From: Eggerthellales bacterium UBA948
GTDB taxonomy: Bacteria > Actinomycetota > Coriobacteriia > Coriobacteriales > UBA8131
Assembly: GCA_002293265.1 (NCBI GenBank)
Contig: DBCW01000146.1
Location: 1,630-9,613 of the forward strand
Length of the DNA: 7,984 nucleotides
Direction: 5' to 3'
Part shown: positions 1-6,637 of the stretch, one piece after another
Position numbering within the stretch: the first letter of the stretch is position 1
Layout: each line of letters opens with the position of its first letter
Translations under genes and position numbers: made by a program
The notes under the pieces: generated by a model
Told to the model about the DNA's origin: nothing
The model's database searches: none
Seen by the model: the letters and a program-made list of their open reading frames with translations, nothing else

Positions 1-237
1 GAAGTCCGCGGTTATCCTTTCATCCGTCACCGGACCTGCTAGGGCTTCATCATTTTTCTTGTGTGTAGCAATAGCATCCAGACCGGTTACCGAATCTCCG
101 TTTTCATCACTATATTGTTGTTGAACAACATTTAGAGCAAGCAGTAGCGCCAAAATCACAAATACCGCGATCGCTGTTATGTAAGTAGACTTACGTGCAA
201 TTATCTTCTTGAACTCAAAGCCAATTAAGTTAAGCAT
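1..237 (-). CDS. ABC-2-type transporter permease, N-terminal fragment (runs off left edge)
   Basis: This is the start of an integral membrane protein that most likely forms the channel of an exporter with the ATPase encoded just upstream. Only the first 79 residues are in the window and the frame is open to the edge. The protein begins MLNLIGFEFKKIIARKSTY, a short amphipathic, basic cytoplasmic segment. One strongly hydrophobic helix follows at about residues 20-39 (rich in A, V, I, L), then a polar, probably extracytoplasmic segment. This layout is typical of ABC-2-type permeases. The ATG (235-237) overlaps the ATPase stop codon by 8 nt and is preceded by a good GGGAGG ribosome binding site (243-248) five bases away, so translation is probably coupled to the ATPase. 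The substrate cannot be judged from this fragment. The family call rests on one helix plus position in the operon. Confidence 0.72.
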   Translation of the reverse strand, partial: MLNLIGFEFKKIIARKSTYITAIAVFVILALLLALNVVQQQYSDENGDSVTGLDAIATHKKNDEALAGPVTDERITADF

Positions 238-1153
238 GAAAACCTCCCTCAGTTGATGTGGCAGATAAAATATCGATCTCCGGTTTTTCGTCTCTAAAGT
301 AATACAAATACAGGTCTTCAAGTGTGGCTTTGATCGGTTTAGCGGCCTCACTTGGTTTTTGCTCCGAAATCACTCTGGCTACCGCTGTTTCGCTATCGGC
401 AAAGTAAATGTTACTCACTGTGTAGCGGGCGGTTGCGGATTCGATCAGTTCTGGTCGCATAGCAAGTTCCCAAACTTTGCCGTCAACTTGCTTTTCTAGG
501 TCTGCCGGAGAACCCTCGAGAATAAATCCACCCTGCTTCATAACCATAATATTCTTGGCGATGTATTCGACATCGGAGACAATATGTGTGGACAACAATA
601 CGATGCGATCCTGCGAAAGCCTGGATATCAAATTGCGAAAGCGAACTCGTTCTTGCGGATCAAGACCGGCAGTTGGTTCATCCAGTACCAGTATCTTGGG
701 GTTGTTGATGACAGCCTGAGCAATACCCAGACGTTGCTTCATGCCGCCGGAAAATGTTTTTATCTTGCAGTTCGCCACATCGCCAAGCCCTACCTCTTCA
801 AGAATAGTCAGCGAGCGTTTCTTTTGTAACTTCTTATCAATACCCTTGAGCGCTGCGATATAACGCATAAAACTCAGTGCTGTAAAATCCGGGTAATAGC
901 CAAAATCCTGCGGCAGATATCCAAGTATGTCTCGGTAACTAGCCCCCAACGTCTCTGTGTTGGTTCCGTTAAGCGTGACTTCACCAGACGAGGGTCTAAG
1001 TACTCCGCATATCATTCGCATCAATGTGGTCTTACCTGATCCGTTTGCACCCAGCAGACCATATATACCCGATTCAAAAGCTGTGCTCACGCGATCAACT
1101 GCGATCTTAGAGCCAAACTGCTTTGTTAATCTATCCACGTTAAGTTTCATCAT
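230..1153 (-). CDS. ABC transporter ATP-binding protein (ABC-2/YxlF-like exporter ATPase)
   Basis: A 307-residue cytoplasmic ATPase that would power the membrane permease encoded immediately downstream. All nucleotide-binding motifs are visible and intact: Walker A GANGSGKT at residues 35-42, Q-loop glutamine 82, signature FSGGMKQR at 134-141, Walker B ILVLDE at 154-159, and switch histidine 190 in STH. After the catalytic core (about 1-215) comes a C-terminal extension of roughly 90 residues ending near ATLEDLYLYYF, a pattern usual for drug/bacitracin-type ABC-2 ATPases. The gene lies 15 nt after the stop of the six-helix membrane protein, whose TAG stop belongs to the same TTAGGAG stretch region that supplies this gene's binding sites. 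Two adjacent ATGs are possible: GGAG at 1157-1160 is 3 nt from the first (1153) and 6 nt from the second (1150), so translation may begin at the second. The transported substrate is unknown. YxlF of the Bacillus sigY operon is a contextual analogue, not a proven orthologue. Confidence 0.93.
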   Translation of the reverse strand: MMKLNVDRLTKQFGSKIAVDRVSTAFESGIYGLLGANGSGKTTLMRMICGVLRPSSGEVTLNGTNTETLGASYRDILGYLPQDFGYYPDFTALSFMRYIAALKGIDKKLQKKRSLTILEEVGLGDVANCKIKTFSGGMKQRLGIAQAVINNPKILVLDEPTAGLDPQERVRFRNLISRLSQDRIVLLSTHIVSDVEYIAKNIMVMKQGGFILEGSPADLEKQVDGKVWELAMRPELIESATARYTVSNIYFADSETAVARVISEQKPSEAAKPIKATLEDLYLYYFRDEKPEIDILSATSTEGGFHA

Positions 1154-1168
1154 AGACTCCTAATACTC

Positions 1169-2002
1169 CTAATTTGACTTTTTGCTGACACAGTCAAGGC
1201 TCGCGTTGATCTTTGTCGATAAACGGTGAGCGCTTAGCAAAATTGCCGCGACTAAAGCGAGCAATAAGACCAGCCAGATCAAAGTAGGCAAACCATAGAC
1301 AAAGCCTGCATAGTATGACCAGATCATGTCAGCTGTTATTGCGATAAGGATTGAGAAAACAAAGCATAAAGCGAGAGAAGCATCACCATGATAGCGGGCG
1401 AGAAGCGAAAAACAAACAAAACCGGTAAAGAAGAATGTTAGGCTCGAGCACAACAAAACATCACCAAAATTGGGCGAAAGAGCTGATAGCCCAAATGGAG
1501 CAAGCGATGACCCCAGCACAGTAAGCAGTGATAATCCCACCATGTCGCCAAAACCATATACCATCAAACGTACAAGCATGGTCTGGCGATAATCAAAGTG
1601 AAAACTGTAGCACATCTCCATAAATGGGGAGTTCTTATCGTAGAGTATCCCGGCGACAGTAATCCCGGCAAGGATAGCTGAAGCGGACGAGATTATGCCA
1701 AGTTTATAAGCTTGCTGATCCATCGAGGACAGCGCAAGAATCGTCAACAATACCACTATAGCCTGTACAATCCACACAAGACCTCTTGTTGCGCGTAGTT
1801 GGGCAATAACCAAGTTAAAAACACTAGCATTAACAATAGCGTTTGAATCATCCACGATATTTTGCACATGACTTTTTGCCGCCACAGCAATTGCAACCCT
1901 AACGCTGCTCTCAACAGCACTTTTGTCTGCTTCTGGCGTAGTTGAAAAGTGTCTGACAAGCTTTTCTTCCACACCTCGCAAGGCTTTATTTTTCTCGCTC
2001 AT
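1169..2002 (-). CDS. Six-helix membrane protein between ECF sigma and ABC genes; candidate membrane partner/anti-sigma
   Basis: A 277-residue protein that I cannot assign to a named family. Residues 1-72 are hydrophilic and probably cytoplasmic. They are followed by six likely transmembrane helices at about 74-92, 101-120, 143-164, 179-203, 208-228 and 239-259, then a basic tail. No zinc anti-sigma motif (HxxxCxxC) is visible. The segment between helices 2 and 3 (residues 121-142, MEMCYSFHFDYRQ) is polar and aromatic, and I recall similar loops in membrane proteins encoded beside ECF sigma factors in Firmicutes; this is memory, not a search. The ATG lies inside the sigma gene (17-nt overlap), with AAGGA about 8 nt upstream, suggesting co-translation at a fixed ratio, as is usual for sigma/anti-sigma pairs. 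It could instead be a further membrane subunit of the exporter encoded downstream. Role as a regulator is inference from position. Confidence 0.8.
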   Translation of the reverse strand: MSEKNKALRGVEEKLVRHFSTTPEADKSAVESSVRVAIAVAAKSHVQNIVDDSNAIVNASVFNLVIAQLRATRGLVWIVQAIVVLLTILALSSMDQQAYKLGIISSASAILAGITVAGILYDKNSPFMEMCYSFHFDYRQTMLVRLMVYGFGDMVGLSLLTVLGSSLAPFGLSALSPNFGDVLLCSSLTFFFTGFVCFSLLARYHGDASLALCFVFSILIAITADMIWSYYAGFVYGLPTLIWLVLLLALVAAILLSAHRLSTKINASLDCVSKKSN

Positions 2003-2549
2003 GATCTGATTCCTTATCTAAATCCATTAACTCCCGGAGAGCTCGTTTGAGTTTTCTGCGTACCGCAAATCTTGATATATCAACGATCTCGGCTATCTCG
2101 CTTACGCCAAATCCTTGTCCGTACATCAGCGACAAAATCTCTTGTTTATCGGCGCTTAAAGTTGAAATTATTTCGTCAAAATTGTCTGTAATAGACTCGT
2201 TATCTGCGCAAAGTGATTCTTCTAACTCACGAGTAATCACCACATGTTCAGGCAATCTGTTGCGGTAGAAATCGTTGCTGACATTTCTTGCGATCGTAAA
2301 CAAGTAAGCACGCCCTTTGGTATTTAGCTCATGAGCGTCAACTTTCTCGACATACTTTAAAAAGGTTTCTTGCGTTAGATCCATTGCGTCTTGCTTAGAC
2401 GACATCCGATGGTAGAGATACCGGTAAACGTCTGCATAGTTTGTCCGGACAAACCGTTCAACGTCGTTAGCGCTTTTATCGTCTCTACCGGCAGAAATGC
2501 CCAAGCTATCGCAATGTTTTTGGTGGTCAAGAGATCCGGCATTACTCAA
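1986..2549 (-). CDS. ECF-subfamily RNA polymerase sigma factor
   Basis: A 187-residue alternative sigma factor that would direct RNA polymerase to a small set of promoters, probably including its own. Region sigma-2 covers about residues 30-98, with the helix DLTQETFLKYVE (57-68) and the following LFTIARNVSNDFYRNR that bind core polymerase and the -10 element. Region sigma-4 covers about 131-177, with the helix-turn-helix VSEIAEIVDISRFAVRRKLKRAL that reads the -35 element. There is no sigma-3 domain, as expected for ECF factors. There is no ATG before the sigma-2 domain. I chose the TTG at 2547-2549 because a near-perfect AGGAGGTG (2558-2565) precedes it. The frame is also open to a TTG at 2576 (196 residues), but that start lies upstream of the binding site. 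The stop lies inside the next gene. Sequence-level ECF subgroup is not assignable by eye. Confidence 0.92.
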   Translation of the reverse strand: MSNAGSLDHQKHCDSLGISAGRDDKSANDVERFVRTNYADVYRYLYHRMSSKQDAMDLTQETFLKYVEKVDAHELNTKGRAYLFTIARNVSNDFYRNRLPEHVVITRELEESLCADNESITDNFDEIISTLSADKQEILSLMYGQGFGVSEIAEIVDISRFAVRRKLKRALRELMDLDKESDHEREK

Positions 2550-2557
2550 ACTTAATT

Positions 2558-2565
2558 CACCTCCT
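2558..2565 (-). promoter_or_regulatory. Ribosome binding site that decides the sigma factor start
   Basis: On the minus strand these bases read AGGAGGTG, an almost perfect complement to the 16S rRNA tail. They are about 8-9 nt ahead of the TTG at 2549. A longer reading from TTG 2576 would bury this site inside the coding sequence, so the shorter protein is favoured. Confidence 0.7.
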
Positions 2566-2612
2566 GACCTATACAACGAATATTAGTGTCAAAATGTGCG
2601 CTTTCGCTAAAA

Positions 2613-2627
2613 ATAATAATTTATTAT
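2613..2627. repeat. AT-only palindrome, 7-bp arms
   Basis: ATAATAA, a single T, then TTATTAT: two perfect 7-bp arms around one base, in the middle of the divergent control region. It could be an operator or simply the easily melted core of overlapping promoters. The plus-strand TATTAT (2622-2627) also resembles a -10 box. Low-complexity AT sequence makes such symmetry fairly easy by chance. Confidence 0.4.
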
Positions 2628-2654
2628 CGCGCAGTTGAAGCTAAATACTGTTTT

Positions 2655-2670
2655 CTTACAAAAATGTAAG
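2655..2670. promoter_or_regulatory. Candidate operator: CTTACA-AAAA-TGTAAG palindrome
   Basis: Two perfect 6-bp inverted arms, CTTACA and TGTAAG, flank AAAA. The element overlaps the putative -10 (2657-2662) of the rightward promoter and sits about 105 bases ahead of the transporter ATPase start, where a repressor would block transcription. A dyad of TTACA/TGTAA with a short spacer fits binding by a dimeric helix-turn-helix regulator, but the regulator family cannot be named. A hairpin with no T-run in the RNA is the alternative reading; it would be a poor terminator. Confidence 0.45.
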
Positions 2671-2775
2671 CCAAGAGTAAGCCATATCGATGGCAGCCAG
2701 ACACCTGTAAGTGCAAAATGGATGTATGAATTGAACGCACTTGAGGCAAAAAGCCTGTTTCAGAAAGGCAAGAAA

Positions 2776-3633
2776 ATGACTGAAATGTTAATTGATAAAA
2801 TAGAGCCGGTCACGACAGCCGGATTGCAGCAAACTCCCGGTATTGAAACGTATGTGCCTGCCGGTGGACAACCTGTCTTGCATTGTGAAAATATCGAGAA
2901 GGTCTACGGTTCGCGGGGAAACATCACCAGAGCTCTTGATGGGATTAGTTTTAACGTGAATAAAGGCGAATACGTTGCCATCATGGGTGCCAGTGGTAGT
3001 GGGAAGACAACCCTGCTAAACTGCATCTCAAGTATCGACAGGGTTACTTCCGGCCATATTTATGTAGCAGGTAGAGACATCACAAATCTTCGCTCCAAGC
3101 AATTGTCACAATTTCGCCGAGATGATCTGGGTTTCATCTTTCAAGACTCCAACATCCTAGACACACTTACAGCTTACGAAAATATCGCACTTGCCCTCAC
3201 CATCAAAAAGGTTCCGCACAGAGAAATCGAGATGCGAGTAGCTGCTGTAGCCGAGCATCTATCCATCACAGATACGCTGAAGAAGTTCCCATATCAGCTC
3301 TCCGGTGGTCAAAAGCAACGTGTTGCTGCTGCGCGTGCCATTATTACCAACCCTTCGCTGGTTTTGGCAGACGAACCAACCGGAGCACTTGACTCCAAGA
3401 GCGCAAAGATGCTTCTTGAAAGCTTTGACATGCTCAATAAAAACCTGCTGGCCACAATTTTGATGGTCACACACGATTCATTTGCTGCAAGTTACACCAA
3501 GCGAGTAATCTTCATTCAGGATGGCAAGATATTTACCGAACTGGTACGTGGTGACCAAAGCAGAAAAGAGTTCTTTAACCGCATCATCGAAGTAGTCTCT
3601 TTCCTGGGAGGGGAGAATAACGATGTACTTTAA
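2776..3633 (+). CDS. BceA-like antimicrobial-peptide ABC transporter ATP-binding protein
   Basis: A 285-residue ATPase that should energise the FtsX-type permease encoded next; such pairs confer resistance to, or sense, peptides acting on the lipid II cycle. Visible motifs: Walker A GASGSGKT at residues 71-78, Q-loop Q123 in LGFIFQDSNILDTLTAYENI (the BceA-type hallmark stretch), signature LSGGQ at 175-179, Walker B LVLADE at 195-200, switch H233 in VTHD. The fold starts near residue 34, so there is an extra hydrophilic N-terminus of about 30 residues compared with the usual 250-260-residue members. I chose ATG 2776 because AAGG (2765-2768) lies 7 nt before it. The frame is open back to a TTG at 2635 (332 residues) but nothing supports that start. 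Its last 11 bases overlap the permease gene. Divergent from the ECF sigma operon; no bceRS genes lie beside it in this window. Confidence 0.92.
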   Translation: MTEMLIDKIEPVTTAGLQQTPGIETYVPAGGQPVLHCENIEKVYGSRGNITRALDGISFNVNKGEYVAIMGASGSGKTTLLNCISSIDRVTSGHIYVAGRDITNLRSKQLSQFRRDDLGFIFQDSNILDTLTAYENIALALTIKKVPHREIEMRVAAVAEHLSITDTLKKFPYQLSGGQKQRVAAARAIITNPSLVLADEPTGALDSKSAKMLLESFDMLNKNLLATILMVTHDSFAASYTKRVIFIQDGKIFTELVRGDQSRKEFFNRIIEVVSFLGGENNDVL

Positions 3634-5734
3634 ACTTGCATTAGGTAATGTACGCAAGTCTTTTCGAGACTATGGTATATACTTCATCACTTTGCTCTTT
3701 GGCGTATGCGTTTTTTATGCATTCAACTCTATCGCGTCGCAACAAGCTGTGCTTCAGTTTAGCGAAAGCCAAAATCGCATCATTGAGCTCTTAGCAGGAC
3801 TAATTGACGGCACGTCGGTATTCATAGCCATCATACTGGGATTTTTGATTGTTTATGCATCGCGTTATCTCATCCGCAGGCGTAAAAAGGAGTTTGGCAC
3901 CTACTTAACCTTGGGTATGCCTGTAGGTAAGGTGTCACGCATTGTTGTGTATGAGACCTTGCTGGTTGGTGTTGCCTCGCTTTTGGTGGGACTTGCTTTG
4001 GGTATCGCAATCTCTCAAGCTCTTTTATACGTAACGGCGGCGCTTTTTACAATCCAGGTAGATGCGCTAATGTTTGTCTTCTCATATGAGGCTATGATCA
4101 AGACTATCATTTATTTTGGTGTGATCTTTTTCATCACTCTGGTGTTTAACGTCTTTTCTATATCTCGCTACAAACTTATCGACCTTATCAACGCTGATCG
4201 TAAAAATGAAAGTATCAAGCTGCGTAGTTTGCCGCTCTCGGTGGTCTTGTTCATCATATCGCTTGCACTCATTGGTACTGCATACTACTTGCTCATCGAC
4301 AACGGTCTTGTGACTTTTGATAGCCAATTTGCAACGTCTACCGTTTTGGTCTGTGTGGGTACGCTGTTATTTTTCTATTCGTTATCAGGATTTTTATTAC
4401 GCGCGGTTCAATCAAATAGGAAGCTTTATTTTCGTGGGCTCAACATGTTTGTGCTCCGCCAGCTCAACTCCAAGATCAATACCACGTTTATCTCGATCAC
4501 TTTGGTGAGCATGGCTTTGTTCTTAGCGATTACATCCACTTGTGGCGGCACTGCCTTAGCTAATGCGTTTACACAAAATCTTGCCGCCAATACGCAATAC
4601 GATGCAACACTTAGCCTCACACTTCCCGGTCAAAACGTAGACAGAACGGGGCAGGCTCCTAAAGACGAGGGAAACAGATACTCATGGTATCCGCAGGCTG
4701 CGGCGGACAACTTTGACATGCTGACCACTTTAAAGAGAAGCATTCCCGAGTGGGATACTTACGTGAGTAATGCCGCTCAAATGAACAGCTACCAAACAGG
4801 CATGACAATGAAAGACCTCGCCGATCAAGGTCAGGTTACAGTTAAGGATGACATTTATGGACAGAGTATGGATCAAGCGAGTCTCAACGCCATAACGGTC
4901 TCAGAGTTTAATAAGCAGCGCACCTTGTTGGGGCTTGAACCGGTAGATCTGGGTAGCGATAAATTTCTCCTTTGGTGTAACTTTGAAGAGATAAAATATG
5001 TCTATGAACAGTTCTTAGCCAAGAGCAATACTTTAAACATATTTGACACCACTCTAACTGCTGCAAGCAATACACTAGAGACCATGCCTGATCGCACGTC
5101 TTCAATAGCGGGTAATACCGGAATAGTTGTAGTGCCGGATCATCTGATCAACGAAAAAACACCTCTTGCAAGCATGACCTTGAACCTAATGTATAGCGGC
5201 GAGCGTGCAGATGTTGAGCCAAAGTTTGAAAGTGCTTTATATGCTGCTTTCCCGGGTCCATCCAGCATTTCTGATAATGCCAGGATTTGGCCATTCATGA
5301 CATCTACTACTGCCATGCAAATGGAGGAGCAGGCAAGCGGACTTACCGCATTGATTGCATACCTTGCTGTATACATCGGCTTTATTTTGTTGGTAACCTG
5401 CGCCGCCATTTTGGCTCTGCAACAGCTTTCTGAGGCGGCTGACAATGTAAGCAGATATCACCTGCTGGAAGAAATTGGTGTGGAACGCAAGATGACCAGC
5501 AAAGCCGTATTGGTACAAATTGCCATCTACTTTCTATTTCCGCTGATCGTAGCGTTTTGTCACTCGCTGGTGGCACTTAATGTGGTGGTTAAAGTTGTGT
5601 CGATGTACGGATACTTGGATATCGCATTACCGCTGCTCATGACCGTTGGTGCATTCTTGGTGCTGTATTTGGCGTACTTCTTGTTCACCTTCTTTGCCTC
5701 ACGCACCATGCTTAATCAAAAAGCGGTTGTGTAA
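3623..5734 (+). CDS. BceB-like FtsX-family ABC transporter permease (10 TM, large extracellular domain)
   Basis: A 703-residue membrane protein, partner of the preceding ATPase. The layout matches BceB-type permeases: helices at about 19-38, 61-81, 105-130, 159-179, 204-225, 238-260 and 287-307, then an extracellular domain of some 265 residues (about 308-572), then helices at about 574-600, 628-652 and 665-692. Two FtsX-like cores can be seen, the first around residues 60-180 with the cytoplasmic RRRKKEFGTYLTLGM segment, the second after the large domain with HLLEEIGVERK; both are the usual coupling segments to the ATPase. In this family the large extracellular domain contacts the peptide antibiotic and signals to a BceS-type kinase. 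The start is clear: GGGAG (3611-3615) 7 nt before ATG 3623, inside the ATPase gene. Which peptide is handled cannot be read from the sequence, since this domain is highly variable between members. Confidence 0.92.
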   Translation: MYFKLALGNVRKSFRDYGIYFITLLFGVCVFYAFNSIASQQAVLQFSESQNRIIELLAGLIDGTSVFIAIILGFLIVYASRYLIRRRKKEFGTYLTLGMPVGKVSRIVVYETLLVGVASLLVGLALGIAISQALLYVTAALFTIQVDALMFVFSYEAMIKTIIYFGVIFFITLVFNVFSISRYKLIDLINADRKNESIKLRSLPLSVVLFIISLALIGTAYYLLIDNGLVTFDSQFATSTVLVCVGTLLFFYSLSGFLLRAVQSNRKLYFRGLNMFVLRQLNSKINTTFISITLVSMALFLAITSTCGGTALANAFTQNLAANTQYDATLSLTLPGQNVDRTGQAPKDEGNRYSWYPQAAADNFDMLTTLKRSIPEWDTYVSNAAQMNSYQTGMTMKDLADQGQVTVKDDIYGQSMDQASLNAITVSEFNKQRTLLGLEPVDLGSDKFLLWCNFEEIKYVYEQFLAKSNTLNIFDTTLTAASNTLETMPDRTSSIAGNTGIVVVPDHLINEKTPLASMTLNLMYSGERADVEPKFESALYAAFPGPSSISDNARIWPFMTSTTAMQMEEQASGLTALIAYLAVYIGFILLVTCAAILALQQLSEAADNVSRYHLLEEIGVERKMTSKAVLVQIAIYFLFPLIVAFCHSLVALNVVVKVVSMYGYLDIALPLLMTVGAFLVLYLAYFLFTFFASRTMLNQKAVV

Positions 5735-5738
5735 CTTC

Positions 5739-5768
5739 TTGAGCTTGAGCTAACATAAGCGTTATCAT
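5739..5768 (+). promoter_or_regulatory. Weak sigma-70-like promoter candidate ahead of the channel gene
   Basis: TTGAGC (5739-5744), 18 bases, TATCAT (5763-5768). The TTGAGC is tandemly duplicated (5745-5750). If used, transcription would begin inside the terminator hairpin, leaving a partial stem at the 5' end of the channel message. The match is modest and may be chance. Confidence 0.25.
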
Positions 5769-5770
5769 TT

Positions 5771-5804
5771 GACCGAGCAAGAAAGGAATCTTGCTCGGTC
5801 TTTT
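5771..5804 (+). terminator. Intrinsic terminator of the BceAB-like operon
   Basis: A perfect 12-bp stem, GACCGAGCAAGA (5771-5782) pairing with TCTTGCTCGGTC (5789-5800), with a 6-base AAGGAA loop and TTTT at 5801-5804. It starts 36 bases after the permease stop, so it should end the transporter transcript and separate it from the ion channel gene. The T-run is short, so some read-through into the channel gene is possible. Confidence 0.88.
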
Positions 5805-5830
5805 CATGCTGACATAAGAAATGGGAGCAC

Positions 5831-6637
5831 ATGCAAGCAAAAATCAAAGATCTTGTTGAGAGCAAGCGATTTGAACGGTTCATTTTAAGTATCATCATCC
5901 TCAATACCATTGTGCTGGGGCTGGAGACCTCAAAGTACTTGGTCGCCAACTATGGTGCTGCGCTGGAGATCGCAAATATAGTCTTTATAACGATCTTTGT
6001 AATTGAGGCAGCGCTTAAAATATTTGCTTGGCGTACCTCATATTTCAAAGACGGCTGGAACATCTTCGACTTCATAATCGTAGTCATATCGCTTATCCCA
6101 ACCAGCGGCATATTCAGCGGAATGCGTATTTTACGTATCTTGCGCGTGCTTAGAAGTTTGCGGATGATCTCGAGCATCAAACCGCTACGTAAGATAGTCC
6201 AAGCTGTATTATCGTCGCTACCGGCGATAGGCTGGACCGGGCTTTTAATGTTGCTTCTATACTACATCTACGCCATTATCGGCATTCATCTTTTTGCTGA
6301 TGAGTGGCCAAAACTATTTGGTGGGTTTCCGGAGGCCTTTATCACACTGTTTTCGCTTACCACGATGGAGGGCTGGCAAGATACTGTATTTCCGTTTACC
6401 GAAACTTACCCTTTGACCTGGATATACTTCTTGTCATTTTTGGTTATCGCCTCGTTTGTACTGCTAAATTTGGTGGTAGGTATTGTGGTGGACAACATTG
6501 GCGAGATGTCTAGATTGGACGAGGAAGAAGAAGCTAAAGGGCGTCCAAAGCCACAGATCGCAGCTGAGATAGAAAAGCTGCGCGAGCAACTGGATCACGT
6601 GCAAAAGCTGCTGGAAGAGCATGTAGCTAAAAAGTAG
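5831..6637 (+). CDS. Voltage-gated cation channel, NaChBac superfamily, with calcium-type selectivity filter
   Basis: A 268-residue single-domain 6-TM channel subunit expected to form a homotetramer in the cytoplasmic membrane. Voltage sensor: S1 about 15-33, S2 about 46-66 with acidic E59 and K63, S3 about 77-90 with D80, and S4 about 98-113 with five arginines at every third position (R99, R102, R105, R108, R111). S4-S5 linker and S5 span about 117-155, the pore helix about 166-177, the filter TMEGWQD 178-184, and S6 about 197-222 with the conserved asparagine N213. An acidic neck (DEEEE, 230-234) leads into a C-terminal helix with heptad-like leucines (about 243-264), as in the tetramerising coiled coil of bacterial Nav channels. 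Length is normal for the family. The filter differs from sodium channels (TLESWAS in NaChBac) in having Gly at position 4 and Asp at position 7, which points to calcium permeation (inference). ATG 5831 has GGGAG (5823-5827), rather close at 3 nt. Probably monocistronic. Confidence 0.93.
   Translation: MQAKIKDLVESKRFERFILSIIILNTIVLGLETSKYLVANYGAALEIANIVFITIFVIEAALKIFAWRTSYFKDGWNIFDFIIVVISLIPTSGIFSGMRILRILRVLRSLRMISSIKPLRKIVQAVLSSLPAIGWTGLLMLLLYYIYAIIGIHLFADEWPKLFGGFPEAFITLFSLTTMEGWQDTVFPFTETYPLTWIYFLSFLVIASFVLLNLVVGIVVDNIGEMSRLDEEEEAKGRPKPQIAAEIEKLREQLDHVQKLLEEHVAKK

Larger units (their letters stand above)
2550..2775. promoter_or_regulatory. Divergent intergenic control region between sigma operon and BceAB-like operon
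   Basis: This 226-base stretch must carry the promoters of two diverging operons. It is AT-rich around 2602-2627 and holds two palindromes, listed separately. For the rightward genes a weak sigma-70-like pair is visible: TTGAAG (2635-2640), 16 bases, TACAAA (2657-2662). For the leftward sigma operon a TTGACA (complement of 2587-2592) is present, but no convincing -10 lies 16-18 bases after it, so that promoter may be of ECF type or lie elsewhere. The plus-strand frame is open from 2635 to the ATPase start but lacks a binding site there; I treat it as leader rather than protein. Confidence 0.55.

Noticed and set aside
1756..1974. Short open frame inside the six-helix protein gene, minus strand
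   Set aside because: Out of frame with a gene that has clear membrane helices and coupling to its neighbours; no binding site of its own.
2587..2592. TTGACA on the minus strand as a housekeeping promoter for the sigma operon
   Set aside because: No acceptable -10 element at 16-18 bases; the nearest TATAGG is only about 13 bases away and next to the binding site.
2592..2636. Possible 14-codon leader peptide starting with ATG at about 2594 and ending before the BceA-like gene
   Set aside because: No ribosome binding site, no attenuator-type codon run, and no paired hairpins with a terminator downstream.
4082..5576. Several minus-strand open frames of 64-101 codons opposite the permease gene
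   Set aside because: All are antisense shadows of the BceB-like gene, without domains or binding sites.
5740..5750. Tandem TTGAGC repeat as part of a repeat array or CRISPR
   Set aside because: Only two short copies with no spacer; no array structure anywhere in the window.
5831..6637. Simple annotation as a sodium channel
   Set aside because: The family is right, but the filter lacks the ESW core of sodium-selective members, so ion choice should not be called sodium.
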